Below are positions 21,330 through 33,738 of a stretch of 64,000 nt of DNA, piece by piece; the stretch's first letter is position 1; each line of letters begins with the position of its first letter. This stretch comes from Neoscytalidium dimidiatum (taxonomy: Eukaryota; Ascomycota; Dothideomycetes; Botryosphaeriales; Botryosphaeriaceae). A program made the translations under genes and the position numbers. Where the stretch lies: NCBI GenBank assembly GCA_037367355.1, contig CM074703.1, forward strand, positions 2,418,001 through 2,482,000, written 5' to 3'. A model generated the notes under the pieces. That model worked only from the letters and a program-made list of their open reading frames with translations. It did not search any database and was not told the origin of the DNA.

Positions 21330-24300
21330 TTTTGGGAATGCTTCTGTCGAGGGAAATAGTAGGGGAGAGAGAGGTGGTGTCTGGACGAACATCTTAGTCG
21401 ATCCAAGGACAAGAGGAAGTGCTATATACCTGTCCATCAAAAGCATGCAACAGTAGTTACAGATGATCACCCAGCCACAAACATCACTGGCCTTGATCCA
21501 AACATCGGGAGGCTCTGAGAACCAGTCAAAGTGCCTCGGTATCTTGCCAGGCTACAAGGTCCCATGTTGAATTAGAAGGGAACAGAGGCCCGAACTACCC
21601 CACAAACTGACGGCTCGTTGATGTGTAGGCCATGCGGATGGGAGAATTGCCCGAGGCGGTAATGATCTGCTGATGGCCATCCGAATGGGAGATATGATCA
21701 GCCGCTAGGTCAAGCTTATGATTTGAGTTGCGGCGCTAGGAAAGAGAAGGGCCATCGATTCTGGGGCAAGCTGCCAGAATGGGCACAGAGAATCCTGGGA
21801 TGGCAAAGGTGGCGCACGAACTTCAGAGGGTTTCCGTTCTTGGTTGAGCCTAGTGCACCAGTGTGAGCAAAGACAATTGCTGATTGGTCAAAGCTGAGGC
21901 TTCGTGCTTATTAGCTTCGGGAAGGCTGGTGCCGGTTTCCTGGAGCAGCATTGCGGCCGATAGCCACTCCAGGATTCTAAGTCAGTATGACGCGCCGGCG
22001 TAAATAAGGCTTGCCGCTACTCCTTTGTATGGTGGTAGGACGGTTGCGCCGTTTGCTCAACTTACCCGCTGAGTTTCTGCGAAAAAAAATTAGTGGCACG
22101 AGGTGAAATACTTCGAAGTCGGCAAATATGTACGGTACATACAAATGTTGGTCTGCCTCTGGACAGGCTGTCGTGTTGTTTCGTTTCACGCAGCACGCGA
22201 GTATCAGTGGAGACCATAATGCAACCTCATTTAGCAAGCGTATGAAAGCGGAGCGCGCCTCTAGTAGATGTCGCTCCAGTGCCTTGGATGTCATGTTCCC
22301 CGCCCATCTCGCATAGCGTATCGCCGAGGCGCGACGATGACGACTAAGCTGCTTGTGGGGAGATGTACCTGGAGCGCAGCAAGAGGCATACGTCAGCATC
22401 ACCCCAGTATCTGATATCTGATCTTACTGAGTGATCAAGAAGCTGACCAACGAATGTGCGTCACAGAAGAGGCCTGAAGGTGTAGCCAGTCGTCTCGAGG
22501 AAGTTGCTGGTGTTCTAAGCGAATAACAGCTGCATCGCATCGCGAAACACGAGATTGCCGGAGGGAGTTCAAGCATTCATCTGTACAAATATATATATGA
22601 GCAGTGACTGCGATAATACGCCAAGACGCTTGATCAGATCCCCTGGTTGCGTTATGGCCGTCTGTTATTGCATGGCTGGGTGTTGATCCAGGTAGACGAG
22701 CACATCAGATGAAACATCGTTCTGGAGCCGAAACATGGGCACGGCAACTAATAGTTAGTGCGAACAGTTACAACAGAGCGGGATCAGCATATTAAAAGCC
22801 TGGTAGATGGTTTGGAAGATTCTGGTGGTGCAATGCGTTGTTGTGCAAAGAACGATGAGAGTCAAGGCCGATAACTCAGCGAAAATTGATTGGACAAGGC
22901 CATACGAAGCGTGACGAACCGCTCGTCATACAGCACCGGGAAGCACAAGCTGGCTACGATCTCGAGCTGAGGCATCCCAGCTGGCACTTGCTGACGCGAC
23001 AAGACCGGCCGACTGGCGGTAGGCATATGCAGCGGGTGGAGCGGATGCGCGAATAAGTCGTGAGGTCAGTTGGTTCGTTGAGCATCGCATCAGCAAATGG
23101 GAATAGATGGCATGAGGAATTCAAGCAACCACCTGGAGGCTTCATTCAACCCCTCGTCGCGGTGAAGTGAGGGAGTGAGTGATGGGCGAGTTGGTGGATG
23201 AGTGAGAACAGGAGAGCGATCGCAGGTCGCAGTGGGCGGGTGGGGCTTGAAACCCCGGAATCAGAGGGATGGACCTGCCGCGTAAGGCAGGTAGGGCAAC
23301 TGCACGGACAGAAGGACGATGGCGCAACGCAAGTGCCGACGAAACGCTGCTGGCGGTCGGCGGCGTGTAGCGTGGAGAATACGACGAGTCTCCTGGTCGG
23401 CCACGGCCTCATTTCGCTTCATTCAGCGTCCTGTTAACAGCTGCCAAGCTGAGCCCGCGCAGCTCGACGCGCCAGCTGACCAGCAGGCCCCTACACGATG
23501 CGGAGATTGGCGGCAGCCCTGAAGCCCGCGGCGAGAAAGCCGTCCGGCCTGGCGTTTGTCACAGGAGAAGGAGCCAGACGGAAAAAAAAAAACAAAGGAA
23601 GGGAAAAAGAAGGAGCAGCCACAGCTCCACATCAGCGGCTGCGGGTGGGGAAGGATGAGGGCTCAGGGTCCCTCCGCCTGGCGTGCTGGCGTACTGGCGT
23701 GCAGACGAGCAGGCGACTGCCGCCACAGGCCACTGTGCCACCGTTTTGCTCGATTTCTGCTCCCTTCCACCCCGGTGCACGGCCCCGCGGGCGCACCGGG
23801 CCCAAAGCTTAGCCTTATAGCCTATCCACTGTGCCATTCACAGGCCCCGACTCTTGCACCACCACCGAGCGTCCCTCCATGCTGCAATACGCACGTCAAA
23901 ACACCCAAACTTTCATGCTTACCTACTCTCCAACTTGCCCTTTGCGGTGCCAATCGTGCGGGAGCCGATGCATGCGGTGTCGATATTCGCGCATTCCGCG
24001 CCTTTGTCATGTAACATTGCAGCTAGGCTGGCTTTGTCAAGGCCGTCAGAGCGAAAATGCCTCATCAGCAGCTGGCTGTTTCTCCATCCAGACACACCGC
24101 CGCAACCAGGCCTGCCTGGCCACCATGCACTGTCTCCCGCCCCAGATCCAACCCAGCAGGATCTGGCAGAACTCACACAGCCACCCTGCCCTGCCAATCA
24201 TCCAAAAATCCCGCATCACGGGCGATGACATAGCTCTCCGCCGTATTTTGATCGCACACGACTATTTGAGCCAGAATTCAAGCTGTTGCCTCCGACTCTC

Positions 24301-24429
24301 TCACGCTTTCTCGTTCGTCGCCGTGTGTGCCTTGCTCTGCTTGCTGGCAGTCCCTTCTCGTCTTCACTTGACGCTTTCTTGTGAAAAATCCCGCACCAGC
24401 AGCACCCCGGAGCATCCCTTGCCTGCACC
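21330..24429. other. Intergenic, divergent promoters, no gene seen
   Basis: 3.1 kb between the starts of the peroxidase and the P-type ATPase genes, so it holds both promoters. The middle (21.5-23.1 kb) is of average composition with only short frames. From 23.1 kb it becomes GC-rich, and from about 24.2 kb pyrimidine-rich (CTCTCTCACGCTTTCTC-type), a leader-like sequence before the ATPase start at 24430. Confidence 0.45.
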
Positions 24430-27400
24430 ATGGCCGACACAAGCTCGTCCGCTCAGCCGGCGCAACCTCCCAGGGACCTGGATGACGACCCGGACATCAT
24501 CTCCAGGGCTCCCAATCGCATCCGATATGCCGAGGACATCGAGGCTCAACCTCGCCGAAATCTGCGTCGTCGCGACTCGACTGACTCCGCCTTCTCCAAC
24601 CGCACCTCCCGCTCCTTTGCCCGTCGTGAGGTTGATCCTAGTGTCGCCCTGCCCATTCAGTTCCGCACTCTGTATGCCATCTCCCATCGCGTAGCCCTCC
24701 CTTGGTTCCTGGCCTGACACCAGCTAGCTCCTTCAATGTTGAACAATCTCATGCCAAGGAGGTCGACGAGATTGACCTCAAGGCAACCTCCAAAAAGAAA
24801 AAGGTTGCAGAGGAGTTCGGTAAGCTAGCAGCAGTTCCCGTCTCTTCGCCGTTGAAAATGCTGATCTCGCAGACTACGCCACCGTCGATTGGCACCTGAT
24901 CCCCCCCAATGAACTCTGCACTCGTCTGTCCACTTCCATCCAACAGGGTCTTACTCGCGACGCCGCCGCTCGCAAGCTGAAAGAATACGGCCCCAACGTC
25001 CCCTCGCCTCCTCCGTCCACATGGCTTCGCAAATTCATAGGATACTTCTTCGGTGGCTTCGGCACCATCCTCTTAACCGCATCCATTCTTGTCTTCATCG
25101 CGTGGAAGCCCCTGGGAGATCCCCCGGCTCAAGCCAACTTGGCTCTAGCCATTGTGTTGGCAGTCGTCTTCTTCATACAGGCATTCTTCAACTTCTACCA
25201 GGGTGCGCCCAACAACAAGCCATGACCACAGTGAGGCGACACTGACGCACAACAGATTGGACTAGCTCCAGGGTCATGTCTTCCATCAAGAAAATGCTGC
25301 CTGAAGAATGTCTTTTGCTGCGCGACGGCACAAAGACGCATCTCCAGGGTGCAGACATTGTACCTGGTGATGTGCTTTACATCAAGATGGGCGACAAGCT
25401 CCCGGCCGATGTACGCTTCATTGAGGCTTCTCCGGACGCAAGGTTTGATCGGTCTATCCTCACCGGTGAAACAGTCCCTCTCCGCGGCACTGTCGACTCA
25501 GTAAGCTTTTCAACCCGCCGATAAGCCCAAGTGCTCCTGCTGATAGCCCAGACTGATGACAACTTCCTCGAAACTGCCTGCATTGGCATGGCTGGAACTC
25601 ACTGCGTGTCTGGTTCTGCTGTCGGCATTGTCATCGGCACCGGCGACCGCTCCGTCTTCGGCCGCCTTGCGAAGCTCACCAGCACTCCTAAGACAGGTTT
25701 GACCAGCCTTGAGAAGGAGATATACTACTTTGTCGGCATCATTGTCTGCATCATGGTGACCATGGTCATCATCGTCATCGCCGTCTGGGCCGGATGGCTT
25801 CGCAAGGACCACCCTGACTGGATTAACGTGCCTTTGCTCATTGTCGATTGCGTCAGTGTCGCTGTCGCTTTCATTCCTGAGGTATGTGCTGGTTCCTTGA
25901 GTCGACTAGCACTCGTCGTTAACATTTGGCCAGGGTCTTCCCATCGCTGTCACCGCAAGTTTGACCATTGTCGCCAACATCATGAAGAAGAATTCGGTTC
26001 TCTGCAAGTCTCTCAAGACGGTTGAGACCCTTGGCTCCGTCAGCGTCATCTGTTCCGACAAGACTGGTACCTTGACAAAGAACCAGATGCGCGTTACTGA
26101 CTGCCTGGTCGGCCGTGACGCTCTAACAGCTACCGAAGCTGTGGGCAGGGTCCAGCTCTCTCGCGTCGCGGTTGACATCATTGAACCTTCCCTCGGTTGC
26201 AAGCAGCTTGCCATGGTTGGTGCCGTCTGCAACGCTGGCGAGTTCGACGCTTCCACCATGGACAAGCCGCTGTCGGACCGTAAGATAAATGGTGACGCTA
26301 CCGACACTGCTGTTTTGCGTTTCTCCGAAGGCATTAACTCTGTCCACGAGACCCGCCAGAAGTGGCGCAATGTTTACCGCGTCGCCTTCAACAGCAAGAA
26401 CAAGTTCATGATCCAGGTCGCACAGCGCGATGTTTACGAGCCTACCAATGACGCCCTGTTCGACAACGAAAACCCCCAGCCTGAAGACCAGGTCTTGATG
26501 ATTAAAGGTGCTCCCGATATCCTCCTGCCCAGGTGCACCCGCTATATGGACTATGACGGACATCCTCAGCCCATCTTAGAAGCCGACCAGCGCCTCATCG
26601 AGGACGGGAAGAACATCTGGTCCAAGCAGGGAAAGCGTGTCATTCTGTTGGCTCAGAAGATCCTCCCCAAGCACGTCACCGGATTGCCCGTCCAGTCTGT
26701 TCAATACGAAAATGCCATTATGGGTGAAGCTGCGAGCGGTCTGATGCTCGTTGGCCTTCTCGCTATCGTCGATCCTCCTAGGGATGAGATTCCCGAAGTC
26801 GTGAAGACATTGCGCCGCGCCGGCATCAAGATCTTCATGGTCACCGGTGACTTCCAGCTGACGGCTGCCGCGATCGCAGCCGATTGTGGCATCATCACGA
26901 ACACGCCTGATGAGGTTCATGACGTATCTTCACTATCGCTGAAGTCCGACGGGTACTCTGGTGAGAAGTCTATCGAAGTTGCGCCCTCGATCCCGACTAC
27001 GCCTGGCATGCCTCGTTCCATTGTCCTTAGTGGCAGCGACATGAACGCCTTGACCGACGAGCAATGGGACGCACTTTGCAAGTATGACGAGATTGTCTTC
27101 GCGCGAACAACACCGGAGCAGAAGCTCAAGATCGTTACGGAACTGCAAGCGCGCCATGAAACCGTCGGCATGACTGGCGACGGCGTCAACGACGCGCCTT
27201 CCCTCAAGCAAGCCGACATCGGCATCGCCATGGGTGGCGGCAGCGACATCGCTATCGAGGCTGCCGACATGGTTCTACTCGAGTCCTTCTCCGCCGTTGT
27301 CGAGGCCGTCAAGTACGGCCGCGTCGTCTTCGACAACCTCAAGAAGACCATCTGCTACCTCCTCCCGGCCGGCTCCTTCTCGGAATTCTGGCCCGTAATG

Positions 27401-28078
27401 ACGAATGTGCTCTTTGGAATGCCGCAGGTCCTCTCCTCGTTCCTGATGATCATCATCTGCTGCTTCACCGACTGCGCTGCCGCGACGGCCATCGCGTACG
27501 AGAAGCCCGAAGCCGACGTGCTGCTGCAGCGCCCGCGCAACCCGCGCAAGGACCGCCTCGTCGACTGGAAGCTCATCTTCCACGCGTACGGCATCATCGG
27601 CGTCATCCAGTCCGTCACCTCCTTCGCCATGTCGTACTGGTTCTGCCAGCGGCAGGGCATCCCCTTCTCGACCCTGTGGTTCGGCTTCGGCACCGTGCCC
27701 GACGGCATGACCGAAGAACGGTATACGCAGATCCTCAACCAGGCCAGCTCCATCTACTTCGTCAACCTCGTCGTCATGCAGTGGTTCAACCTCATGGCCG
27801 TGCGCACCCGCCGCCTCTCCATCCTCGAGCACCCACCGCTGTGGGTCAAGGAAACCCGCAACCTCTGGCTCTTCCCGGCCATCGCCTTCTCCTTGGGCAT
27901 TGCCTTCTTGTTCCTGTATCCCAAGCAGCTTCAGGATACGCTGTCGACCACGAGCGTACCGGTAGAGCACTGGTTCTTGCCGATGGGTTTCGGCATGGGG
28001 ATCTTGTTACTCGATGAGGGGAGGAAGTATGCCGCGAGGAGGTGGCCAAAGAGCTTAATTGCCCGGATGGCGTGGTAA
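24430..28078 (+). CDS. P-type cation ATPase, Na,K-ATPase-like (type II)
   Basis: Six exons (24430-24671, 24728-24819, 24873-25202, 25256-25500, 25552-25881, 25934-28078) with introns of 51-56 nt give 1127 aa. The pump uses ATP to move cations across a membrane. Seen in order: a hydrophilic N-terminus with Ser/Arg-rich stretches; a DWHLIPPNELCTRL N-domain block; helices M1-M2; the actuator loop with LTGETVPL (TGET where TGES is usual); the M4 pump motif IPEGLP; the phosphorylation motif SDKTGTLTKNQ with D455; an MVTGD segment; the hinge TGDGVNDAPSLKQADIGIAMG; and M5-M10 with a cytosolic C-terminus. The VETLGSVSVICSDKTG context is closer to Na,K/H,K-type (IIC) than to ENA-type (IID) or PMR/PMC pumps. 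No beta subunit is visible. The cation is not certain from sequence; Na+ or K+ is inferred. Confidence 0.92.
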
Positions 28079-29303
28079 AGGAGGCTGGGTACCCCTTTTT
28101 TGTCCTTCTCTGTAATCACTTTGGCTATTCGTTTTGGAGGTTCGAAGTGCGTGTAGATGATAGAATATAGAGACATGTGCGGATGATTGAATGAAAGTTT
28201 TGACGCCCATTCGTCTCATCTTCCTCTTTCTTTTTTTTTTTTTTTTTCAAGGGACATAGCTTTGCACTCGCTCACATGTTGGAAGACAAGAATATCACTC
28301 GCAAGTCTTGTCGCAAATTCTAGTCCAACAAATTCAGGAGGGATTCCACCATGGACCATGAGCCAATTGAAGCAGTCGACTGGACTCCAACGTACAACGG
28401 TATTTGTGACATTTGCGTCCGGACGACTGCTTCAACTGGCTATGAGATGTAGAATGCAAGAAAATTGGTCCGCTACCACTGTAGAGCCGTGAACGTTTGT
28501 AGATAGTATTCATGAAAGGCAGACTTCATAATTAAAGAGAGTAAGGCATCCAAATCGTTGCATCAAGCGCGCAAATGAAAATTACAAAGATTTCATGTAA
28601 CAGTTTTGCTGTGCTACTAGGCAATGAACGCTACATAATATCTCGATAGCGTTACACGCTATATTGCTCCCCAATAGGTATTATAGTGACTGTAATTTGT
28701 CTTGGACCAGTTACTTTCTCTGGATGGATCACATGAGCTAACAGATCAGCACATGCCAGATCAGTGACTTTTGCCTACACTAACGCACGTCGGCCTACGA
28801 ATATCGTAATTTGTTTTTCCAACGCGATCGCGTGCACTGCTTCAACCAACTGCAGTATATATAATTCATGGTTTCGAACTTCGCTCGTGGCGTCATCACC
28901 TCTCCCGATCAACCCCGACTTCGACAATCCGACCGTCAAATCACTCGAGAAATTGCTTACCGTGCGCAAGTCAATCAGTGTTTCGGTTCGCTAAAACCTC
29001 ACGAGCGCACTTCTAAACATCTCTGCAACATTTCGGCCTTGGATTCCCACACAGCGCACTGGACAAAGTAATCTCTGAAACCGAACCTTTCAACCCCACT
29101 AGGAAAGTTCGCTACTCTCGATAGGACATTAGACCCACCAGACTGACTTTTTCTACTCAAAGATCCCCACACAGCAACCGCTATGGACCAGAGCACAAGC
29201 ACTCAACAGGATCAGGGAGCCGTGAGTGGATCCCCAATCTGATGCACCACTTATCAGGTCAGCCACAGTCACTGATATAGTTGTGAGTAAGGCAACGTCC
29301 ACC
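28079..29303. other. Intergenic with inverted repeat
   Basis: 1.2 kb downstream of the ATPase. It has a T-run at 28231-28247, an inverted repeat at 28358-28446 and an AT-rich stretch at 28.5-28.9 kb. An upstream ATG at 29183 gives a 13-codon frame that ends in a GTGAGT donor at 29222, and could be a first coding exon of the next gene. No other gene is seen. Confidence 0.45.
28358..28446. repeat. Imperfect inverted repeat, about 28-bp arms
   Basis: The left arm (28358-28386) and the reverse complement of the right arm (28418-28446) share GCCARTTGAAGCAGTCG and a following GGAC, with a spacer of about 31 bases. The right-arm sequence recurs at 30423-30450 (about 24 of 28 positions the same). 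A 33-codon frame with a CxxC pair (28351-28452, GICDICV) lies across the whole structure. It could be a relic of a small inverted-repeat transposon. Confidence 0.6.
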
Positions 29304-29996
29304 ATGGAGGTGACCGAACCCTCCTTCAACTCGACTGCGCCATCCATACCATCCGTGAACCGTGATCGTGGAACGGCTGGCCCACATGCCTACAGTTCTG
29401 AGGTCAAATCAAAAACCAAGGAGAAGCTTGGTGCTCCGATTCGTGCTTTCTACCGGATCAAAGAGGTGGCCCACGCGAGATTGACGCCAAACAAGCGCCT
29501 TGCACCAGCCTTTGACTTGGTCGACACACCTAGGAGCGGAGGCAAAGGCGACACGTTCAATTCCTTGTCGACCGCTTTCTCCAGGCGTTGGAGGTCGCGC
29601 GCCAGCTCGGGGTCCTCCGGTACGCCTGGCTACGCCGCCACGGCGGCGTCTTCCTTCGAATTCGAGCATGCCGAGCACGATTACAGTCCGAGTCTTGGCC
29701 AGTTCCATCAGCAGAAGAGTAGCATAGGTGAAGTGCGCACCTCACCTACAAGCCAGCATCTGCAACTCCCTGCGCAAAAGCCGGTCGGGAAACTGAAGAA
29801 GAGAAACACCATGCAAGAGACAAGTTTGCTGGAGGTCGAAATGGCAACTAATGATGAGGTTTTTGAGCGAGCTAGGATGCTGACGGAATCTTGCGGCAAG
29901 GAGGCAGCTGGACCGGGCAGTCTCATCTCACGGAAGTGGAGGAATGCACATGGCAAGACTTTGGCATTACCGGCGGCACCCGTCAAGCGCCGGTGA
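29304..29996 (+). CDS. Hypothetical basic, disordered protein
   Basis: A 230-aa frame starting at the first in-frame ATG, in the good context CCACCATGG. The frame is open upstream without an ATG. The 13-codon upstream frame at 29183, with a GTGAGT donor, could be spliced in through a weaker acceptor near 29291. The protein is Ser/Thr/Arg-rich. It has a conserved-looking block near residues 40-75 (KTKEKLGAPIRAFYRIKEVA) and a segment near residue 185 (TNDEVFERARMLTESCGKEA), then a basic C-terminus. No catalytic domain or membrane helix is seen. Function unknown. Confidence 0.55.
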   Translation: MEVTEPSFNSTAPSIPSVNRDRGTAGPHAYSSEVKSKTKEKLGAPIRAFYRIKEVAHARLTPNKRLAPAFDLVDTPRSGGKGDTFNSLSTAFSRRWRSRASSGSSGTPGYAATAASSFEFEHAEHDYSPSLGQFHQQKSSIGEVRTSPTSQHLQLPAQKPVGKLKKRNTMQETSLLEVEMATNDEVFERARMLTESCGKEAAGPGSLISRKWRNAHGKTLALPAAPVKRR

Positions 29997-32112
29997 ATAG
30001 TCCGAAACTGAAACCAGTCGGATGACGGCCGGGGGGTGCCAATTGTAAGCTAGAGAGACGTGTATTGGAAGGGTCGGTTTATCCATTACTAGCTGTGGTC
30101 ACCGTGTCTGCAAATAATTAGCGTCAGGCGTTGCCTGTACATAACGATTTCCCGCTGAGCAACATGTGAAAAGGCTCCATAATTCTGAGACCAACGCATG
30201 GTCACCAATCCCTCGTACACTGTAGGAAAGGCGGTCTGGCTGCCGAGGCATACTTTTTGCCTTGCTTCAAAAGTAGAGGCGGTGTAAGGACTACCAAGTA
30301 CGGTGAGCCAACCTAGCGTTTTGCACCGAAACAAGTCCGCGAGATCGGCTCCATAAGTATTTTAGTAGCAAGCAAGGGCGCGCGCTCGGACGTGAAGTAA
30401 ATATCTGGATGCCAAAAATAATTCACGTCGGGATGACTGCTTCAACTGTCCGCAAGATGAATCGGGTATTGCCAAACATTTGGGACTGACTTTCTCAGAG
30501 TACATTATCTAAATAGTATCTTTCATGGACGGTGTGCTCATACAGGGTATAGGAGGAGGTGGTGAATGGGTCATGCCTTTTGTTTTCTAGAGCCTACTTC
30601 ATATTTCTTTTTCCATCCCATTTTCAAACGGCGATGGTAGTATATATGTAGTTTCTTAGCTTTATTATTTCCTCCTTCAGTTAGCTGCATGTATGGCCGG
30701 GGGTTGGGCATACTTTCCTGGCTGCACACGACTGTAGGTTCCAGTATTGAAATAAGTAAGCTCTTACCAAACATTATTCAGCAGCATGGTGATCCATGAT
30801 ATCTCTCGCGACCGGATTACGGACCCAGAATCCTCGTCACTCAGGCAATGGAATACATTGAGGGAGTCGCTTCCGCCTCACGCATTCCGCGAGCTTGAGA
30901 TTTGCCGGAAGCGAGGCGGTTCCGCTGCTTCTCCCTGCGCTGCTGGAAAACCACGCCACGAAAAGTATAACCAGGATGCGTCCCCCACGACCGGCATCAG
31001 ACACCATATATGCACTGTGTGCGACACTATCGCATGCACTTTATGGATAAATCAACTACAGCCCGATGGCGCCATCGGCATTATCCTACCGATCATCCCC
31101 GGGTGGAAAAAAGCATAAGCTTCGCTTTCGAAACCCAATCTCACAATCCTCTAACAAGAGCAAACCCATCTTTTCTTTTTTCTTCTTCCACGATTCCCCC
31201 GATCCTTTCAGTCCTGGCTCTCCTTGTACGAATAGCGTATATGTGACGCGTCTTGCACCCATGTCCAGGAGTTCGGTTGACTACACGACGGGCATCAAAA
31301 CTCAATCCCATAGGAAAGTATATATAAGCATAAACTGCATAGGGCGAATCGGCTATTGAACGATGCTCCGGTCGGGATCTACCATTTACTTCTCTACATA
31401 TGGACACGTTGAATTATGTGCAAGCGCAACCCTGAAATAAACAAAGTTCACTGTTCGTGCCGGAACACACACGCGCATTTCATCGTAATTTCCAACCCCT
31501 CCGCCAATCATACAGCAGGCGTATCCCGTGTCCCCCGCATCCTAAAAATACTTGGGCTCCCTTCCTCCCCGCGATCACTCGCATAGCACCCATATTTTTC
31601 GTTCCGGGAAGGGAGTGGGAAATGGTTTCCCATTTCCGTCCTGTCCCTTCACTTCGGTATTCCCGCGCAGTCGTACCCAATCACACTCATGCAAGATAGC
31701 AAAGCTTTGCCTTTCGGAGAATGTTCCTCCCTTGGAGACCTGCCGACGCGTTCACTCTCATCAGACCACGTACACCCTTACAAAAATAGACCGGCTACCG
31801 TTGAAAGAGAGCATATCAACGACCAGCACAGAAACCACATGCCAATCAATCTGCCACGGCCCCATCCGATACAGAACGTACACCTCAGATCACATTCAAA
31901 CACTCCTCTCTTTGCTCCCTGCAATTAGAATGATACGATTACGCATTATCCGAGATCCCGCCCAATGATGCACTATCCGAAGCTGTCCCGAATGCTGCAC
32001 CACGCCGCACCACACCACGCAAACTCATCTCCCAACCTCTCCCCCTAAGCCTTACCTCACCTCACCTCACTTCCAAGCGCGCGCCCCTCCCCCCCCTTTC
32101 CCTTCCCCGCAA
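29997..32112. other. Intergenic, no gene seen
   Basis: 2.1 kb of average-to-AT-rich sequence between the hypothetical gene and the 3' end of the DUF1479 gene. It holds the third copy of the short repeat (30423-30450), a short CCTCA tandem at about 32053-32070, and only small unconvincing frames (the longest, 30786-31118, has 110 codons and no recognisable motif). Confidence 0.45.
30423..30450. repeat. Dispersed copy of the 28.4-kb repeat arm
   Basis: About 24 of 28 positions agree with 28410-28437 (core GACTGCTTCAACTG, preceded by a CGTCnGGA-like block). Same orientation as the right arm there. It may be a solo terminus of the same element. Confidence 0.5.
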
Positions 32113-33738
32113 TTATACATGAAACCCCAGGATCCGATTCGCCCGATCCAGCACGGCCCTCTGCCCAGGCGAAAGCCCCTCCTCCGTGCTGTCCCACTGC
32201 TCGAGGCCCAGGGCCCTCCTGCCCTCCTGCCCGGCCATCTGCGCCACATCCTCCCTAGTCGGCCTGCCGACGTGCCTGCTCTCGCCCTCGCCGCCGCCAA
32301 AGTCCGGGCTGGGGACGCCGCGCAGGAAGCAGTCGCGCTGGCGGACCAGGTACTCGGCGTTGGCGGGCGTGAGCGGGCAGGCGGGGATGTACAGGACGCT
32401 GGAGTCGCCCGTGCCGGCGTGGCGCTGGTCGACGGCGTGGATGCCGTCGCAGTGCCAGCTGACGTAGTCGCCCGGGCGCACCTTGGGGACGTGCACCATG
32501 GAGCGCGCGAGGTCGAGGTGCGGGTGCAGCTTCGCGCGCAGCTCCTGGCCGTTGCCGGGCGTTGCGCCGTGCAGCCAGCTGCTGGGCTCGGGCTCGAGCA
32601 CCCAGTTGTCCGCGGCCAGGTAGTCGTCGTCGAAGACCTCGGCGTCGGCGTCGCGCGGCGCCCGCTTGGGCGTGAAGAAGGGGCGCAGCAGGATGTAGGC
32701 CGTCGCGCGCGACAGCAGCGGGTTGACCAGCAGCGTGCCCTCGTGCGGGCCCGTCTCCGACATGCTGAGCCAGCCCTGGAACATGCGGAACATGCTGCAC
32801 GCGCCCACGCCCTGGTACATGTCCGAAACCACCGGCAGCCGGCACGACGCCTCCCACGGGTCGTAGGACTCCCAGTCGCCGGCGAGGATGCGGTCGTAGA
32901 CGTGGCCGCGCCCGTAGCCGTCGGGCTCCCACCGCTCGACGCTGCCGCCGTCGACGTGCGGGCCCAGCGCGAAGCGCGCGTCGCCGGGTTGGCGGATGCG
33001 CAGGCGGTCGGCGTATGCGGTTGGGTGGGCGGTAGAGATTTGGGCATGCGGGTTGTTGGAGTGCCAGAAGGACATCAGGTAGCGCTGCATGTTGAGCATG
33101 TTCGGGTGGGTGCGCGCGACCATTTGCGGGCGCGACCAATAGAGCTCGAAGACTTGGGGATTTTCGGCCGGGAAGGCTGGTCATGTCATTGTCAGTCACG
33201 GTGATGAACAGGGAAGTGCAAACATGGAAAGCCGAGAGATATCGTGGAAGGCGCCCGAGAACTCACCCTTCGTCTGAGGGTTCGCCCTCACATATTCCTC
33301 AACTTCCTCTTTGTAGCCTCGTGCCTCTTTCTCATCAATGACACCCCTCACGATGGCTACACCTCGTTTTCGATGCTCGTCGACAAAGTTCTGACCGACC
33401 GTCCCATTCGCAATATCCTTGTAATCCACCTCCGGGATTATCTTGCTGCCAGTCTCGACAATTTGTGGGATCTCGGAACGCAGGTCCTTGAGCAACCGCT
33501 CCCATGATGCGCGAATGGCGTCTTCGTGTCCCTCAATGAGCTGCTTCTTTAGGCTGGCGTAGCGTGGTTCGAGCGGCTTGAATTCCTTCCCGCTCAGCGA
33601 GGCGAACGCGTCCGAGATGTCGCCTGCGCGCTTCTGTATCGTCGAGGGCGCGGTCGCGGCGGTACGTGCGATGTGGAGTGTTGCGGGCCGGGAGGCGCGG
33701 GCGCGCACGCGCGATGTGTGACGGATGGGGGACAGCAT
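32113..33738 (-). CDS. DUF1479 family, dioxygenase-like protein
   Basis: Two exons (33738-33267 and 33176-32113) with a 90-nt intron give 511 aa. It resembles the DUF1479 family (YbiU-like), which has the double-stranded beta-helix fold of 2-oxoglutarate/Fe(II) dioxygenases. Seen: GVAIVRGVIDEKEA near residue 120, a metal-site candidate LGPHVDGGSVE (HxD) near residue 215, and a second histidine in the C-terminal SWHCDGIHAVD region near residue 420. The first 38 residues are rich in Arg, Ser and Ala without acids, like a mitochondrial targeting peptide (inference). The start chosen is the first in-frame ATG; the open frame before it has only a TTG. It is divergent from the GH1 gene. The substrate is unknown. 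Confidence 0.88.

Noticed and set aside
27275..27970. A 231-codon minus-strand frame opposite the ATPase gene
   Set aside because: It is an acidic shadow frame of a clearly real coding exon.
32067..33204. Long frames (314-361 codons) on both strands overlapping the DUF1479 gene
   Set aside because: They are shadows of the real gene in other frames caused by very GC-rich codons; only the 32113-33123 frame matches the family.
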